A stretch of 46,372 nucleotides of DNA from the NCBI GenBank assembly GCA_028689675.1, contig JAQVCS010000017.1, positions 1 through 46,372 of the forward strand, given 5' to 3'. The translations under genes were made by a program, and so were the position numbers. This DNA comes from Desulfovibrionaceae bacterium. GTDB taxonomy: Bacteria; Desulfobacterota; Desulfovibrionia; Desulfovibrionales; Desulfovibrionaceae. Of this stretch, positions 26,160-34,242 are shown piece by piece. Under the pieces are notes generated by a model that had not been told where the DNA came from, did not search any database, and was given only the letters and a program-made list of their open reading frames with translations. Every line of letters starts with the position of its first letter. Positions within the stretch are counted from its first letter, which is position 1.

Positions 26160-26344
26160 AAGCCAGCAGGGAAAAACCTGTGACCGTGCTGTGCCTTAGG
26201 GCAAACAGGGAAAGCCCATGCGAGGCTCAGGCCACAAGCAGAGCATAAGCGCAAAACCAGCGGGGGGAACTCCGCAGACATGCAGAATAACTAAAGGGCT
26301 GTTCCTTGCGGGGCAGCCCTTTATGTGTGTGCTGTAAAAAGGTT
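26160..26344. other. Intergenic stretch after carA with hairpins, no recognised gene
   Basis: Part of the 307-base gap before the PfpI-family gene. It contains GCGGGG-GGAA-CTCCGC (a stem with a GNRA-type loop, near 26259-26274) and a 9-bp stem AAAGGGCTG (26293-26301) with CAGCCCTTT (26314-26322) that could terminate carBA, although no long T-run follows. No ORF looks real. The density of short helices leaves a small structured RNA possible, but it does not match any riboswitch or RNA I can recall. Confidence 0.35.
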
Positions 26345-26460
26345 TTAGAGCATGATCCTTTGCAAATGCTTGCAGGTTTCATAAGCAAGCTTTGCCGCTC
26401 AAAGCCACAAGGGGGTGCACTTCCCCATTACATGTGCTTTGAAAGTAAATTTGCTCTTAG
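26345..26460. repeat. AGAGCA-type element, copy C (116 bases, ends only conserved)
   Basis: Starts TTAGAGCA (26345-26352) and ends TGCTCTTAG (to 26460), so it has the same inverted ends as the repeats at 5343 and 46096. The interior differs. Read from its right end, AGAGCAAATTTACTTTC resembles the left end of copy B (AGAGCAAATTTGCTGTG). It lies between carA and the PfpI-family gene, 6 bases from the latter's stop codon. Confidence 0.45.
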
Positions 26461-26466
26461 AGAAAA

Positions 26467-27051
26467 CTAAATTGTAATGCTTGCCCCCAGCACCTTCACA
26501 AAGGCGGCAATCCAGTCTGGGTGGGCAGGCCATGCGGCGGCGGTGACAAGGTTGCCATCCACCACGGCATTGGTAAGAGTTTCATTGATTTCTGCCCACT
26601 TGCCGCCAGCCATAAGCACATCGGGCTTGACAGCGGGGTAGGCAATGCTGGTGCGCCCGCGCAGCACATCGGCAGCCACCAAAAGCTGGGGGCCGTGGCA
26701 AATGGCGGCAATGGCTTTGTTGTCGGCATTAAATTCCCGAATAATTTCAATTACTCTGGGGGTGAGGCGCAAATATTCGGGGGCGCGCCCACCGGGGATA
26801 ACCAAGCCAACATAGTCTGCTGTGTTCACAGCATCAAAGTCATAATTCAGGGCAAAATTGTGCCCGCGCTTTTCGCTATAGGTTTGGTCGCCTTCAAAAT
26901 CATGAATGGCGGTTTTAACACTGTCGCCCGCTTTTTTATTGGGGCACACGGTGTGCACTTCATAGCCCAGCATCAGCAGCATTTGATAGGGCACCATCAT
27001 TTCATAATCTTCAACATAATCGCCAGTAAGCATGAGGATTTTTTTGCTCAT
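26467..27051 (-). CDS. DJ-1/PfpI family protein
   Basis: A 194-residue flavodoxin-like-fold protein of the DJ-1/PfpI superfamily, whose members act as glyoxalases/deglycases, chaperones or amidase-like enzymes. The nucleophile elbow AICHGPQLL carries C118 followed by H119, and an acidic partner is available near the N-terminus (DYVEDYE, E14). Both support an active site. The [15 protein letters not shown] start resembles the protease-I-like subgroup. AAGGA lies about 9 bases before the ATG. It follows pyk on the same strand with a 75-base gap, so possible cotranscription. Substrate unknown. Confidence 0.88.
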   Translation of the reverse strand: MSKKILMLTGDYVEDYEMMVPYQMLLMLGYEVHTVCPNKKAGDSVKTAIHDFEGDQTYSEKRGHNFALNYDFDAVNTADYVGLVIPGGRAPEYLRLTPRVIEIIREFNADNKAIAAICHGPQLLVAADVLRGRTSIAYPAVKPDVLMAGGKWAEINETLTNAVVDGNLVTAAAWPAHPDWIAAFVKVLGASITI

Positions 27052-27126
27052 AGGGCTATCCTTTTTTATTGGGTGTGCTTTTGTGCAGGCTTGCGCGCGG
27101 GCAAAGCTCGTTTTCAGCAGCAAGCC

Positions 27127-28542
27127 TTATTTAGCATAAATTTTAACCATATTTGTGCCTTTGGCAAGGTGCCCTTTTTTGGGTTCGGCAGCGGTAATAA
27201 CCACAGAATCGCCCTTGGCAAAAATATTTTCCTGTTCCACAAAGTTTTCAGCGCGCTTAACGTGGCTGGGTTCGTTTTCGGGCGCCATAACGTGCACAGG
27301 GCTGACCCCCCACACAAAGTTCAGGGCTTTCAAGGCCTCGGTATCGGGCGTGAGGGCATAAATGCGCTGGCGCGGGCGGCGGGAAGAAAGCTGCCTTGCC
27401 GAAGCCCCGCTGATGCTGTGCGAAACAATAGCCTTGGTTTTGGCCTTGTCTGCCAGCAGGCAGGCAGAATAGGCGAGAAATTCTGGTATGCCCTTAGAGG
27501 CTTCGGGCTCGGTCATCTGCCTTTGTTCCACCAAAATTTTTTCGGCCTCTGTGGTAATTTCGTGCATATAGCGCACTGTTTCTACAGGAAAATTGCCCAT
27601 GGCCGTTTCTTCTGAAAGCATAACACAGTCTGCACCATCCAGCACAGCATTGGCCACGTCTGTGGTTTCTGCACGGGTGGGGGCTGGGCTGTTGACCATA
27701 GAAAGCAGCATTTGGGTGGCAACAATAACGGGTTTAGAAGCCCTGTTGCATGCGCGGATAATTTTTTTCTGAATGCTGGGCAGCTGGGGCAGGGGGCATT
27801 CCACCCCAAGGTCACCACGCGCCACCATAACAATATCTGTAGCTGCCAAAATTTCATCCAGCCGCTCCACAGCGCCCTGCCTTTCCAGCTTGACCACCAC
27901 AGGCACATTGCGTCCAGCTTCTGCAATAATTTTTTTGGTGTCGTGCACGTCCTGCGCTGTTTGCACAAAAGAAATAGCCACAGCATCCACCCCAAGCGCC
28001 AAGCCGTCTTTAAGGTCTTTGCGGTCTTTTTCTGTCAGGGCGGGCAGGCGCATGGCTTTGCCGGGCAGGGCAAGCCCCTTGCGCGAGGTAACAATGCCAT
28101 TATTTTGCGCTTCTAAAACAGCAAGGTGTGCGCCGCGCCTTTCCACCACCACAAATTGCAGCCCGCCATCGGCCAGCACAAGGCGATCCCCCTGTTCCAG
28201 CGCTTCTAAAATTACGTCATGATCAAAGGGCAAAAAGGGCAGCTCGCTGCTGCGTAGGGCTTCTAAACCCAGCAAAAGGCGCATGCCCTTGGTAACGGTA
28301 ATGCTGGTCTCGGGCAGCAGGCCAAGGCGGATTTTGGGGCCAGAAAGGTCTTGCATAATGGTAATGGGCGTGGCCAGCTCAATTTCCAGCTCACGAATGG
28401 TTTTAATAATGGCAATAAAATCACCCGCAGAGCCATGAGAAAAATTGAGGCGAAAAATGGAGACCCCAGCCTGCGCTAATTCTCTAAGTTTATTTTTGGT
28501 ATTGGAGGCTGGGCCAATAGTGGCAACGATTTTTGTTTGCAT
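27127..28542 (-). CDS. pyk: Pyruvate kinase
   Basis: Converts phosphoenolpyruvate and ADP to pyruvate and ATP in glycolysis. In 471 residues: MQTKIVATIGPAS at the start, RLNFSHG (about 31-37), the small B domain, the active-site region KLE and MVARGDLGVE (about 230-240), and a C-terminal allosteric domain. The ATG at 28542 with AGGAAAAG upstream gives the family start; the open frame extends 106 codons upstream through the mraZ promoter region, which is not credible. Divergent from mraZ with 192 bases between start codons. Confidence 0.95.
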   Translation of the reverse strand: MQTKIVATIGPASNTKNKLRELAQAGVSIFRLNFSHGSAGDFIAIIKTIRELEIELATPITIMQDLSGPKIRLGLLPETSITVTKGMRLLLGLEALRSSELPFLPFDHDVILEALEQGDRLVLADGGLQFVVVERRGAHLAVLEAQNNGIVTSRKGLALPGKAMRLPALTEKDRKDLKDGLALGVDAVAISFVQTAQDVHDTKKIIAEAGRNVPVVVKLERQGAVERLDEILAATDIVMVARGDLGVECPLPQLPSIQKKIIRACNRASKPVIVATQMLLSMVNSPAPTRAETTDVANAVLDGADCVMLSEETAMGNFPVETVRYMHEITTEAEKILVEQRQMTEPEASKGIPEFLAYSACLLADKAKTKAIVSHSISGASARQLSSRRPRQRIYALTPDTEALKALNFVWGVSPVHVMAPENEPSHVKRAENFVEQENIFAKGDSVVITAAEPKKGHLAKGTNMVKIYAK

Positions 28543-28663
28543 AGCTTTTCCTGCTGTAAAAAGGGTATCTTGTGTTTTCAGCTTCCGCATTTGCCGCGTC
28601 CTTGTCAAGCCGCCTGTGTGGCATTTGTGCGAAATATCTTTGCTTGGGCTTTGGCTACTGTTC

Positions 28664-28692
28664 TTGACAGCCCCAGAACCTTGGGGCATAAG
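28664..28692 (+). promoter_or_regulatory. Promoter of the dcw cluster (mraZ promoter)
   Basis: Consensus -35 TTGACA (28664-28669), 17 bases, CATAAG (28687-28692). The spacer contains an inverted repeat GCCCCA...TGGGGC (28670-28687). Transcription would start near 28699, inside the MraZ boxes just downstream. Confidence 0.65.
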
Positions 28693-28717
28693 GTGGGAAA
28701 ACGTGGAAAGTTGTGTA
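28693..28717 (+). promoter_or_regulatory. MraZ-binding boxes (operator)
   Basis: GTGGG (28693), GTGGA (28703) and GTGTA (28713) recur at an exact 10-base step between the -10 box and the mraZ start. MraZ is known to bind TGGGN direct repeats spaced by 10 bases in its own promoter, so this is a likely autoregulatory site. The third box is degenerate. Confidence 0.7.
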
Positions 28718-28734
28718 GCTTGGCGGTAGAATAT

Positions 28735-29181
28735 ATGGACGGGCTGTTCAATAAAAGTTTTTGCCGTAGCCTTGATGCCAAGGCTCGCCTGCTGTTGCCG
28801 CCAGAATATAAAACTATTTTTGCGGAGGAAAATGAAGCGGGCTCTTTTGTGCTGGCGCATAAAGATACGTACCTTGTCGCCTACCGCCCTTCACAGTGGC
28901 AGGCAATACAAGAGGCATTGCTTTCGGTGCGTAACCCCTCCCCCAATATGAATATTTTTATGGCAAAATTTTTAGGCCTTGCAGAAACGGTCACGCCAGA
29001 TCAACAGGGCAGGGTGCGCATACCCCAGCCCCTGTTGCGTGCGGCAGGCATAACAAAAGATGTACAGCTGGTGGGTATGCTGCGCACCTTTCATATATGG
29101 GATCAAGCTCTGTTTGATGCTGCCCAGCCTGCTGATATTACTTCAGAATTGGCTGCCCAAGGCATTACTGTCCCCTTTTAG
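28735..29181 (+). CDS. mraZ: Transcriptional regulator MraZ
   Basis: First gene of the division and cell wall cluster; a ring-forming DNA-binding protein that controls its own operon. The 148-residue protein has two SpoVT/AbrB-type halves: FCRSLDAKARLLLPPEYKT (about 9-27) and ETVTPDQQGRVRIPQPLL (about 83-101). Each carries the D-x-x-G/A-R-hydrophobic-P pattern that contacts DNA. The ribosome-binding site before the ATG at 28735 is weak (GGCGG). MraZ-type boxes lie 18-42 bases upstream. Followed by rsmH with a 73-base gap. Confidence 0.92.
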   Translation: MDGLFNKSFCRSLDAKARLLLPPEYKTIFAEENEAGSFVLAHKDTYLVAYRPSQWQAIQEALLSVRNPSPNMNIFMAKFLGLAETVTPDQQGRVRIPQPLLRAAGITKDVQLVGMLRTFHIWDQALFDAAQPADITSELAAQGITVPF

Positions 29182-29254
29182 CCACGTCCCCACGCAAAAG
29201 CCTTTGCCAAGGGCGGCGCGCTTGTTTTTTTTCTGGCATTACATAAGGAATTGT

Positions 29255-30235
29255 ATGCACAGCCCAAACCCTTCTTTCACACACATTCCCGTGCTGCGAG
29301 ATACTGTTATTCGCCAGCTTGCCCCTGTGGCAGGCGGGCGCTACCTCGACGGCACACTGGGCTTTGCTGGCCATGCCCGCGCTTTGCTTGAGGCAGCGGG
29401 TGAAGGTGCGCAGCTGTGCGGCCTTGACCGCGATACCGAAGCGCTTGATCGTGCGAAAATACACTTAGCCCCTTTTGCAGAGCGTGTTCACTTATTTCAT
29501 TTGCGCTACAGCCAATTTGAGCTGGCCTTGGATGAACTGGGCTGGGAACAGATAGATGGTGCTTTGATTGATATTGGTGTTTCTTCCATGCAAATAGATA
29601 ATGATGAACGGGGTTTCAGCTTTCATGGAGAAGCCCGCCTTGATATGCGTATGGATCAATATTCTTCAGAGCAATCAGCATGGCATATTGTGAACAGAGA
29701 ATGCTATGACTTTCTAAAAGATATCATTGCCCGCTTGGGGGAAGACCCCATGGCAGGGCGCATAGCCCGCGCCATTTGTGATGCGCGCAATAAAGCCCCC
29801 ATCAATACCACAGCAGAATTGGCTGATATTGTGTACAAGGCCTACCCTGTGGCATGGCGCAAAAAAGCACGCAACCACCCTGCCACGCGCACCTTTCAGG
29901 CCTTGCGCATGGCGGTGAATAATGAACTGGGCGAGCTGGAGCTTTTTTTATCGGCCATTGTGCGCCGCTTGAAAGTGGGCGGGCGGCTGGCTGTCATTAC
30001 CTTTCATTCTTTGGAAGACAGAATGGTAAAGCATGCCATGCGCCATTGGGCAGAAGGCTGCCGCTGCCCGCGCCATGTGCTGCGCTGCGAATGCGGGCAT
30101 GTGCCTGAAGTGCTTATTCTTACCAAAAAACCCTTGATTGCCGATGAGGCAGAGCTGGCGCGCAACCCAAGAGCCTCTTCTGCCAAGCTGCGCGTGATAG
30201 AAAAACTTGTTGAGGCAGAGCATGACCCCCGATAA
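29255..30235 (+). CDS. rsmH: 16S rRNA (cytosine-N4) methyltransferase RsmH
   Basis: N4-methylates cytosine 1402 of 16S rRNA (E. coli numbering) using SAM. The 326-residue protein begins with the typical HIPVLRDTVI segment, then the SAM-binding GGRYLDGTLGFAGH (about 26-39), LDRDTEAL, the DIGVSSMQID motif, and the C-terminal LAVITFHSLEDRMVK and NPRASSAKLR signatures. AAGGA lies upstream of the ATG at 29255; the open frame reaches back into mraZ but homology starts here. Overlaps the ftsL-like gene by 14 bases. Confidence 0.96.
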   Translation: MHSPNPSFTHIPVLRDTVIRQLAPVAGGRYLDGTLGFAGHARALLEAAGEGAQLCGLDRDTEALDRAKIHLAPFAERVHLFHLRYSQFELALDELGWEQIDGALIDIGVSSMQIDNDERGFSFHGEARLDMRMDQYSSEQSAWHIVNRECYDFLKDIIARLGEDPMAGRIARAICDARNKAPINTTAELADIVYKAYPVAWRKKARNHPATRTFQALRMAVNNELGELELFLSAIVRRLKVGGRLAVITFHSLEDRMVKHAMRHWAEGCRCPRHVLRCECGHVPEVLILTKKPLIADEAELARNPRASSAKLRVIEKLVEAEHDPR

Positions 30236-30560
30236 TGCGCCCACAGCCAACAGTAAAAAACCAAAAGCGCGCAACCCTGTGGGGCGGCGCGGCAGCGGCT
30301 GGCTGGTCTGTGTGGCCATTGGGGTGCTTTCTTGCCTCTTGATGAGCCTTGTTATGGTGTGGTGCAATATTGAGCGCATGGATATGACCTATTTTATGAA
30401 CGCGCTGCAACTGGAAGTGCAGGACAGAGAAGCCCTGCGCGCAAAATTGGAAATAGAAAAAGAACACTTACTTTCCCCCTATGAACTGGGCAATAAGGCA
30501 AAAGAATTTGGTATGCATCAGGCAAGGCCAGAGCAAATTCGTCGCCTAACAGGGCTATAG
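30222..30560 (+). CDS. ftsL: FtsL-like cell division protein
   Basis: A 112-residue bitopic membrane protein: basic cytoplasmic N-terminus (1-25), one membrane segment (about 26-49), then a short periplasmic region with heptad-like character (LQLEVQDREALRAKLEIEKE). This is the FtsL/DivIC architecture, and the position between rsmH and ftsI is that of ftsL. FtsL links FtsQ/FtsB to septal synthases FtsW/FtsI. Sequence is poorly conserved in this family, so the name rests on topology and context. The ATG at 30222 overlaps the end of rsmH and has GAGG upstream. Confidence 0.8.
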   Translation: MTPDNAPTANSKKPKARNPVGRRGSGWLVCVAIGVLSCLLMSLVMVWCNIERMDMTYFMNALQLEVQDREALRAKLEIEKEHLLSPYELGNKAKEFGMHQARPEQIRRLTGL

Positions 30561-30563
30561 GCA

Positions 30564-32738
30564 GTGGCAAAAACTATGTTGCCCTTACGCAGTACACAAA
30601 AAGTGCGCAACCAGCGCAATCATAAACAAAAGCCAGAAGCTCCCTCGCGCTTAAAGGAATTGTTAAGTCACGAGCGTGTCAATTCTGTTGCTGGGGCTGT
30701 TTCCAGCGGCATATCGTCTGTTGACTGGGGCTTGTTCCGCATCAAGCTTGTGGCTGTGTTTTTTGTGTGCATTTGGCTGGCGCTGTGGGGGCGTGCTTGG
30801 TATTTGCAAATGATTGATGGCCCCTACCTTGCCCAGCGTGCCCGCAGGCAGCATGTGGCCGTGGAGCTGGTCAGCGGCAAGCGCGGTGAAATTTTAGATA
30901 GAAATGGTCAGGTTATGGCGCGCAGTGTAGAAAGCCTTTCTGTCTATGCCCGCCCGCATCAAATTACCGATGCTGTGCGCGCTGCCAATACTCTAGCGCC
31001 CCTGCTGGGGCAAGATGCCCAAAGCCTGTATAACCGCATTTCGGTTTCTACGCGTAAATTTATTTGGCTAGAGCGCAAGGTGGACGACAAAACAGCCAAG
31101 GCTGTGCGCGATGCTGACCTTGCGGGCATTGGGCTTTCTAAAGAATATACGCGCATTTATCCTTTCAAATCTATGGCAGGGCAATTGTTGGGCTTTGTGG
31201 GTATGGATGACAAGGGCATGGAAGGGCTGGAACATTCCCTTGATGAAGTGCTCACCCCCGTGCCCACGAGGCAGGAAATTCAGCGTGATGCCATGGGGCG
31301 GCGCTTCTTTATCCATTCTGAAGAAATGGGCGACCCCAGCGGCAATGATGTGCAATTAACGCTGGATGTGCAAATTCAGTTTTTTGCTGAAGAAGCCATT
31401 GCCAAAACAGTGCAGGAATACAAGGCAGAGTGGGGCGGTGTTATGGTTGTAGAAGTGGCCACGGGCGATATTGTTGCCTGGGCGCAATATCCTTTCTTTA
31501 ACCCCAATGACTATAACAAATTCCGCCCAACACAATACCGCAACCGCATGGCACTGGATGCGCTGGAGCCTGGCTCTACCTTTAAGCCATTTTTAATGGC
31601 TGCGGCTATTCAGGAAAGGAAAATAAATAAAGATACCCTCATCAATTGTGAGGGCGGCCGCTGGAAGACAAAAGACGTTACCATACGCGATACCTCGCGC
31701 CACGATATTTTGCCCGCCAATAAAGTGCTGCGCTATTCTTCCAATATTGGCATGGCTAAAATTGGCCTGATGATGGGTGCACCGCTTTCGTACCGTTATT
31801 TATATGATTTGGGCTTTGGGCAGGCCACGGCTGTGCCTGTTACACAAAGCCGCGGCTTGCTGCGTGCCGCGCGGGATTGGCGCGAGGCCGACTTGATGTC
31901 TACATGGTTTGGGCAAAGTATTTCTGTTACTGGCGTGCAAATGGCTCAGGCCTATTTAACCATGCTTAACCAAGGTGTGGCCAAGCCTTTGCGCCTGCTG
32001 AAGGATGATGCCCTGACCGCCCGCGCCACCTCTATGCCCGAAAATATGGGCAAGCGCGTGTTTTCAGCCGATGTGTGCCGCCAGCTCATGAGCATGATGC
32101 GTGATGTGGTGGAAGAAGACGGCAGCGGCCGCCGTGCCCGCGTGGAAGGGGTGGAAGTGGGGGGTAAAACAGGCACAGCCCAAAAGGCAGACAAACGCAC
32201 CCGCCGCTATGGCGACAAGCGCTTATCTTCTTTTGTGGGCTTTTTGCCTGCCGACAAGCCCAGCTATTTAATTCTTGCCATGGTTGATGAACCCAGCATC
32301 AATGCCTATGGCGGTATTGTTGCCGCGCCAGCCTTTCAGGCTGTGGCCACCAATGTGATGACCTACAGCGGGCAGCTTGCCGAGCACAGCACAAAAAATA
32401 CCGAAGAAAAGAAAGCTGCCTCGCAAGAAGAAAAAACGCAGCTTGAGGCCAAATTAGTGCTTGCCCCCGATAAGCATGTCTTTAGTGAAGCTCTGGAAGA
32501 ACGCCGCCCCGAAACGGGCTTGCGCGCACCGGGGCATTTGGCCAAGGCCTCTACCAGCGTGCCCAATGTGGTGGGCAAGTCGGTGCGCAGTGCTGTGGAA
32601 TTGTTTGCCCGTGGCGGCATTATGCCCCTTATCAAGGGGGAAGGGCAGCGCGTTGTGCGCCAAAGCCCCCAAGCGGGCAGCCCTTGGCCAGAAGGGAATG
32701 CCAGCGGGGAATGGGTGTTGTGGTTGTCTGATAAATAA
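30564..32738 (+). CDS. ftsI: Septal peptidoglycan transpeptidase FtsI (PBP3), with PASTA domain
   Basis: Cross-links septal peptidoglycan with FtsW. In 724 residues: a long basic cytoplasmic tail (1-55), one membrane segment (about 60-79), the PBP dimerisation domain (RGEILDRNGQVMA at 107-119), and a transpeptidase domain with S338-T-F-K341, S392-S-N394 and K535-T-G537. A C-terminal PASTA domain (about 662-724) is preceded by a charged linker. The frame opens with GTG at 30564; ATG at 30576 is an alternative, and neither has a strong ribosome-binding site. Starts 3 bases after the ftsL-like gene. Confidence 0.95.
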   Translation: MAKTMLPLRSTQKVRNQRNHKQKPEAPSRLKELLSHERVNSVAGAVSSGISSVDWGLFRIKLVAVFFVCIWLALWGRAWYLQMIDGPYLAQRARRQHVAVELVSGKRGEILDRNGQVMARSVESLSVYARPHQITDAVRAANTLAPLLGQDAQSLYNRISVSTRKFIWLERKVDDKTAKAVRDADLAGIGLSKEYTRIYPFKSMAGQLLGFVGMDDKGMEGLEHSLDEVLTPVPTRQEIQRDAMGRRFFIHSEEMGDPSGNDVQLTLDVQIQFFAEEAIAKTVQEYKAEWGGVMVVEVATGDIVAWAQYPFFNPNDYNKFRPTQYRNRMALDALEPGSTFKPFLMAAAIQERKINKDTLINCEGGRWKTKDVTIRDTSRHDILPANKVLRYSSNIGMAKIGLMMGAPLSYRYLYDLGFGQATAVPVTQSRGLLRAARDWREADLMSTWFGQSISVTGVQMAQAYLTMLNQGVAKPLRLLKDDALTARATSMPENMGKRVFSADVCRQLMSMMRDVVEEDGSGRRARVEGVEVGGKTGTAQKADKRTRRYGDKRLSSFVGFLPADKPSYLILAMVDEPSINAYGGIVAAPAFQAVATNVMTYSGQLAEHSTKNTEEKKAASQEEKTQLEAKLVLAPDKHVFSEALEERRPETGLRAPGHLAKASTSVPNVVGKSVRSAVELFARGGIMPLIKGEGQRVVRQSPQAGSPWPEGNASGEWVLWLSDK

Positions 32739-32793
32739 CAGCCTTGCGCTTTGCCCGCCTAACAGGCAAGGGGCTTCAGGCGCTGGAGAATGT

Positions 32794-34242
32794 ATGACGC
32801 AGGAATTTGTACAATTGCTGAATGATGTGGCGGCACAGCATATTGATATTTGTATCGATTCGCGGCAGGCGGCTGCGGGCATGATTTTTGTTGCTGTGCC
32901 CGGAGCAGCAGCAGACGGTGCACATTTTATTCCCATGGCTGTGCAGCAGGGTGCGCGCATTATTGTGTGCCGCCCGCAGGCTGCCGAAGGACTTGCCGCG
33001 CAGGCTACTGGCTGCCGTGTGCTGTGGCATGAAGACCCCCGCGAGGCTTTGTGGCAGCTTGCCGCTGCGCGCTATAACACAGCACAGCATGCGCCCAAGG
33101 TGCTTGCCGTTACGGGTACGAATGGCAAAACCACCACAGCCTATTTGCTGGAGCATGTTTTGCAGGCTTTGGGGCACAGCACTGGCGTGCTGGGCACAGT
33201 AAGCTACCGCTGGCCTGGGCACAGCGAACAAGCCCCTCTGACCACGCCCGATGCTTTACGCGTGCACCGTATGCTGTATGAAATGGCAGAAGCAGGCGTG
33301 GAATATGCTATTATGGAAGCCTCTTCCCATGCGCTTGATCAGCAGCGTGTGGATGGTGTGCCTTTTGCTGGGGCTATTTTTACCAACCTTACGCAGGATC
33401 ATTTAGATTTTCATCATGATATGGAAAGCTATTTTGCTGCGAAATCCCGCTTATTTCTTGATTTAGCCAATAAAAACACAGCGATGGCAATCAATGCCGA
33501 CGATGCTTGGGGGCGAAAATTGCTTGCGCAATGCCCGCAGGCCTATGCCTATGGCCTTGAGCCAAATAACTTGCCCAACAAACAGGTGCGCGGCACTATT
33601 CTTTCCATGAACACAGAGGGCATGCGCCTTGCCATGACGTGCGGCCAGCGCTCGTGGGAATTGGCTTCCCCTTTGGTGGGGGCATTTAATGCCGCCAATC
33701 TGATGGGCGTGCAAAGCCTCTTGCTTGCTTTGGGTTTTGACACACAGGCTTTTGCCCCCCTGCATACCTTTCATGGTGTTTCTGGCCGCTTAGAACGTGT
33801 GGTGAATAAGGCAGGGCTGGATGTTTTTGTGGATTATGCACACACGCCCGATGCGCTTATTAAAGCACAAAATGCCCTGCGTGGTGCTGGCTTTAGCCGC
33901 ATTATCACGCTTTTTGGCTGCGGTGGAGACCGAGACCGCACCAAGCGCCCGCTCATGGCTGCGGCCGTGGCAGAATACAGCGACCTTGCCGTGCTCACCT
34001 CTGATAACCCGCGTACCGAAGACCCCATGAGCATTATTGCCGATGCCCTGCCGGGCTTAAGCAAAGCCAAAGAGCAGATAGTTGAAGCAGACAGGCGCAC
34101 AGCCACAGCCAAGGCTTTACAGTGCATGCACAAGGGCGATGCCCTGCTGATTGCGGGCAAAGGGCATGAAGATTATCAAATTATCGGTACGGTTAAGCAT
34201 CATTACAGCGATCAGGAAACAGTGCGGGAGCTTTTGGCATGA
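32794..34242 (+). CDS. murE: UDP-MurNAc-tripeptide synthetase MurE (diaminopimelate-adding)
   Basis: Adds the third stem-peptide residue to UDP-MurNAc-L-Ala-D-Glu. The 482-residue Mur ligase has the ATP loop TGTNGKTTT (107-115), the central-domain EASSHALDQQRV motif, and DNPR in LTSDNPRTEDP (about 400), which in this family marks meso-diaminopimelate specificity. The ATG at 32794 has GGAG 8 bases upstream; the open frame extends back through ftsI but is not coding there. The stop overlaps the murF start (ATGA). Confidence 0.96.
   Translation: MTQEFVQLLNDVAAQHIDICIDSRQAAAGMIFVAVPGAAADGAHFIPMAVQQGARIIVCRPQAAEGLAAQATGCRVLWHEDPREALWQLAAARYNTAQHAPKVLAVTGTNGKTTTAYLLEHVLQALGHSTGVLGTVSYRWPGHSEQAPLTTPDALRVHRMLYEMAEAGVEYAIMEASSHALDQQRVDGVPFAGAIFTNLTQDHLDFHHDMESYFAAKSRLFLDLANKNTAMAINADDAWGRKLLAQCPQAYAYGLEPNNLPNKQVRGTILSMNTEGMRLAMTCGQRSWELASPLVGAFNAANLMGVQSLLLALGFDTQAFAPLHTFHGVSGRLERVVNKAGLDVFVDYAHTPDALIKAQNALRGAGFSRIITLFGCGGDRDRTKRPLMAAAVAEYSDLAVLTSDNPRTEDPMSIIADALPGLSKAKEQIVEADRRTATAKALQCMHKGDALLIAGKGHEDYQIIGTVKHHYSDQETVRELLA

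Noticed and set aside
26180..26290. Cobalamin riboswitch or RNase P/6S/SRP RNA after carA
   Set aside because: Only fragments such as GGGAAAGC and GGCCACA resemble a B12 box region; the core order and flanking helices of these RNAs are not met, and it lies downstream rather than upstream of a gene.
27127..28860. N-terminally extended pyruvate kinase (577 residues)
   Set aside because: The extra 106 codons cross the mraZ promoter and lack homology; the canonical start at 28542 has a ribosome-binding site.
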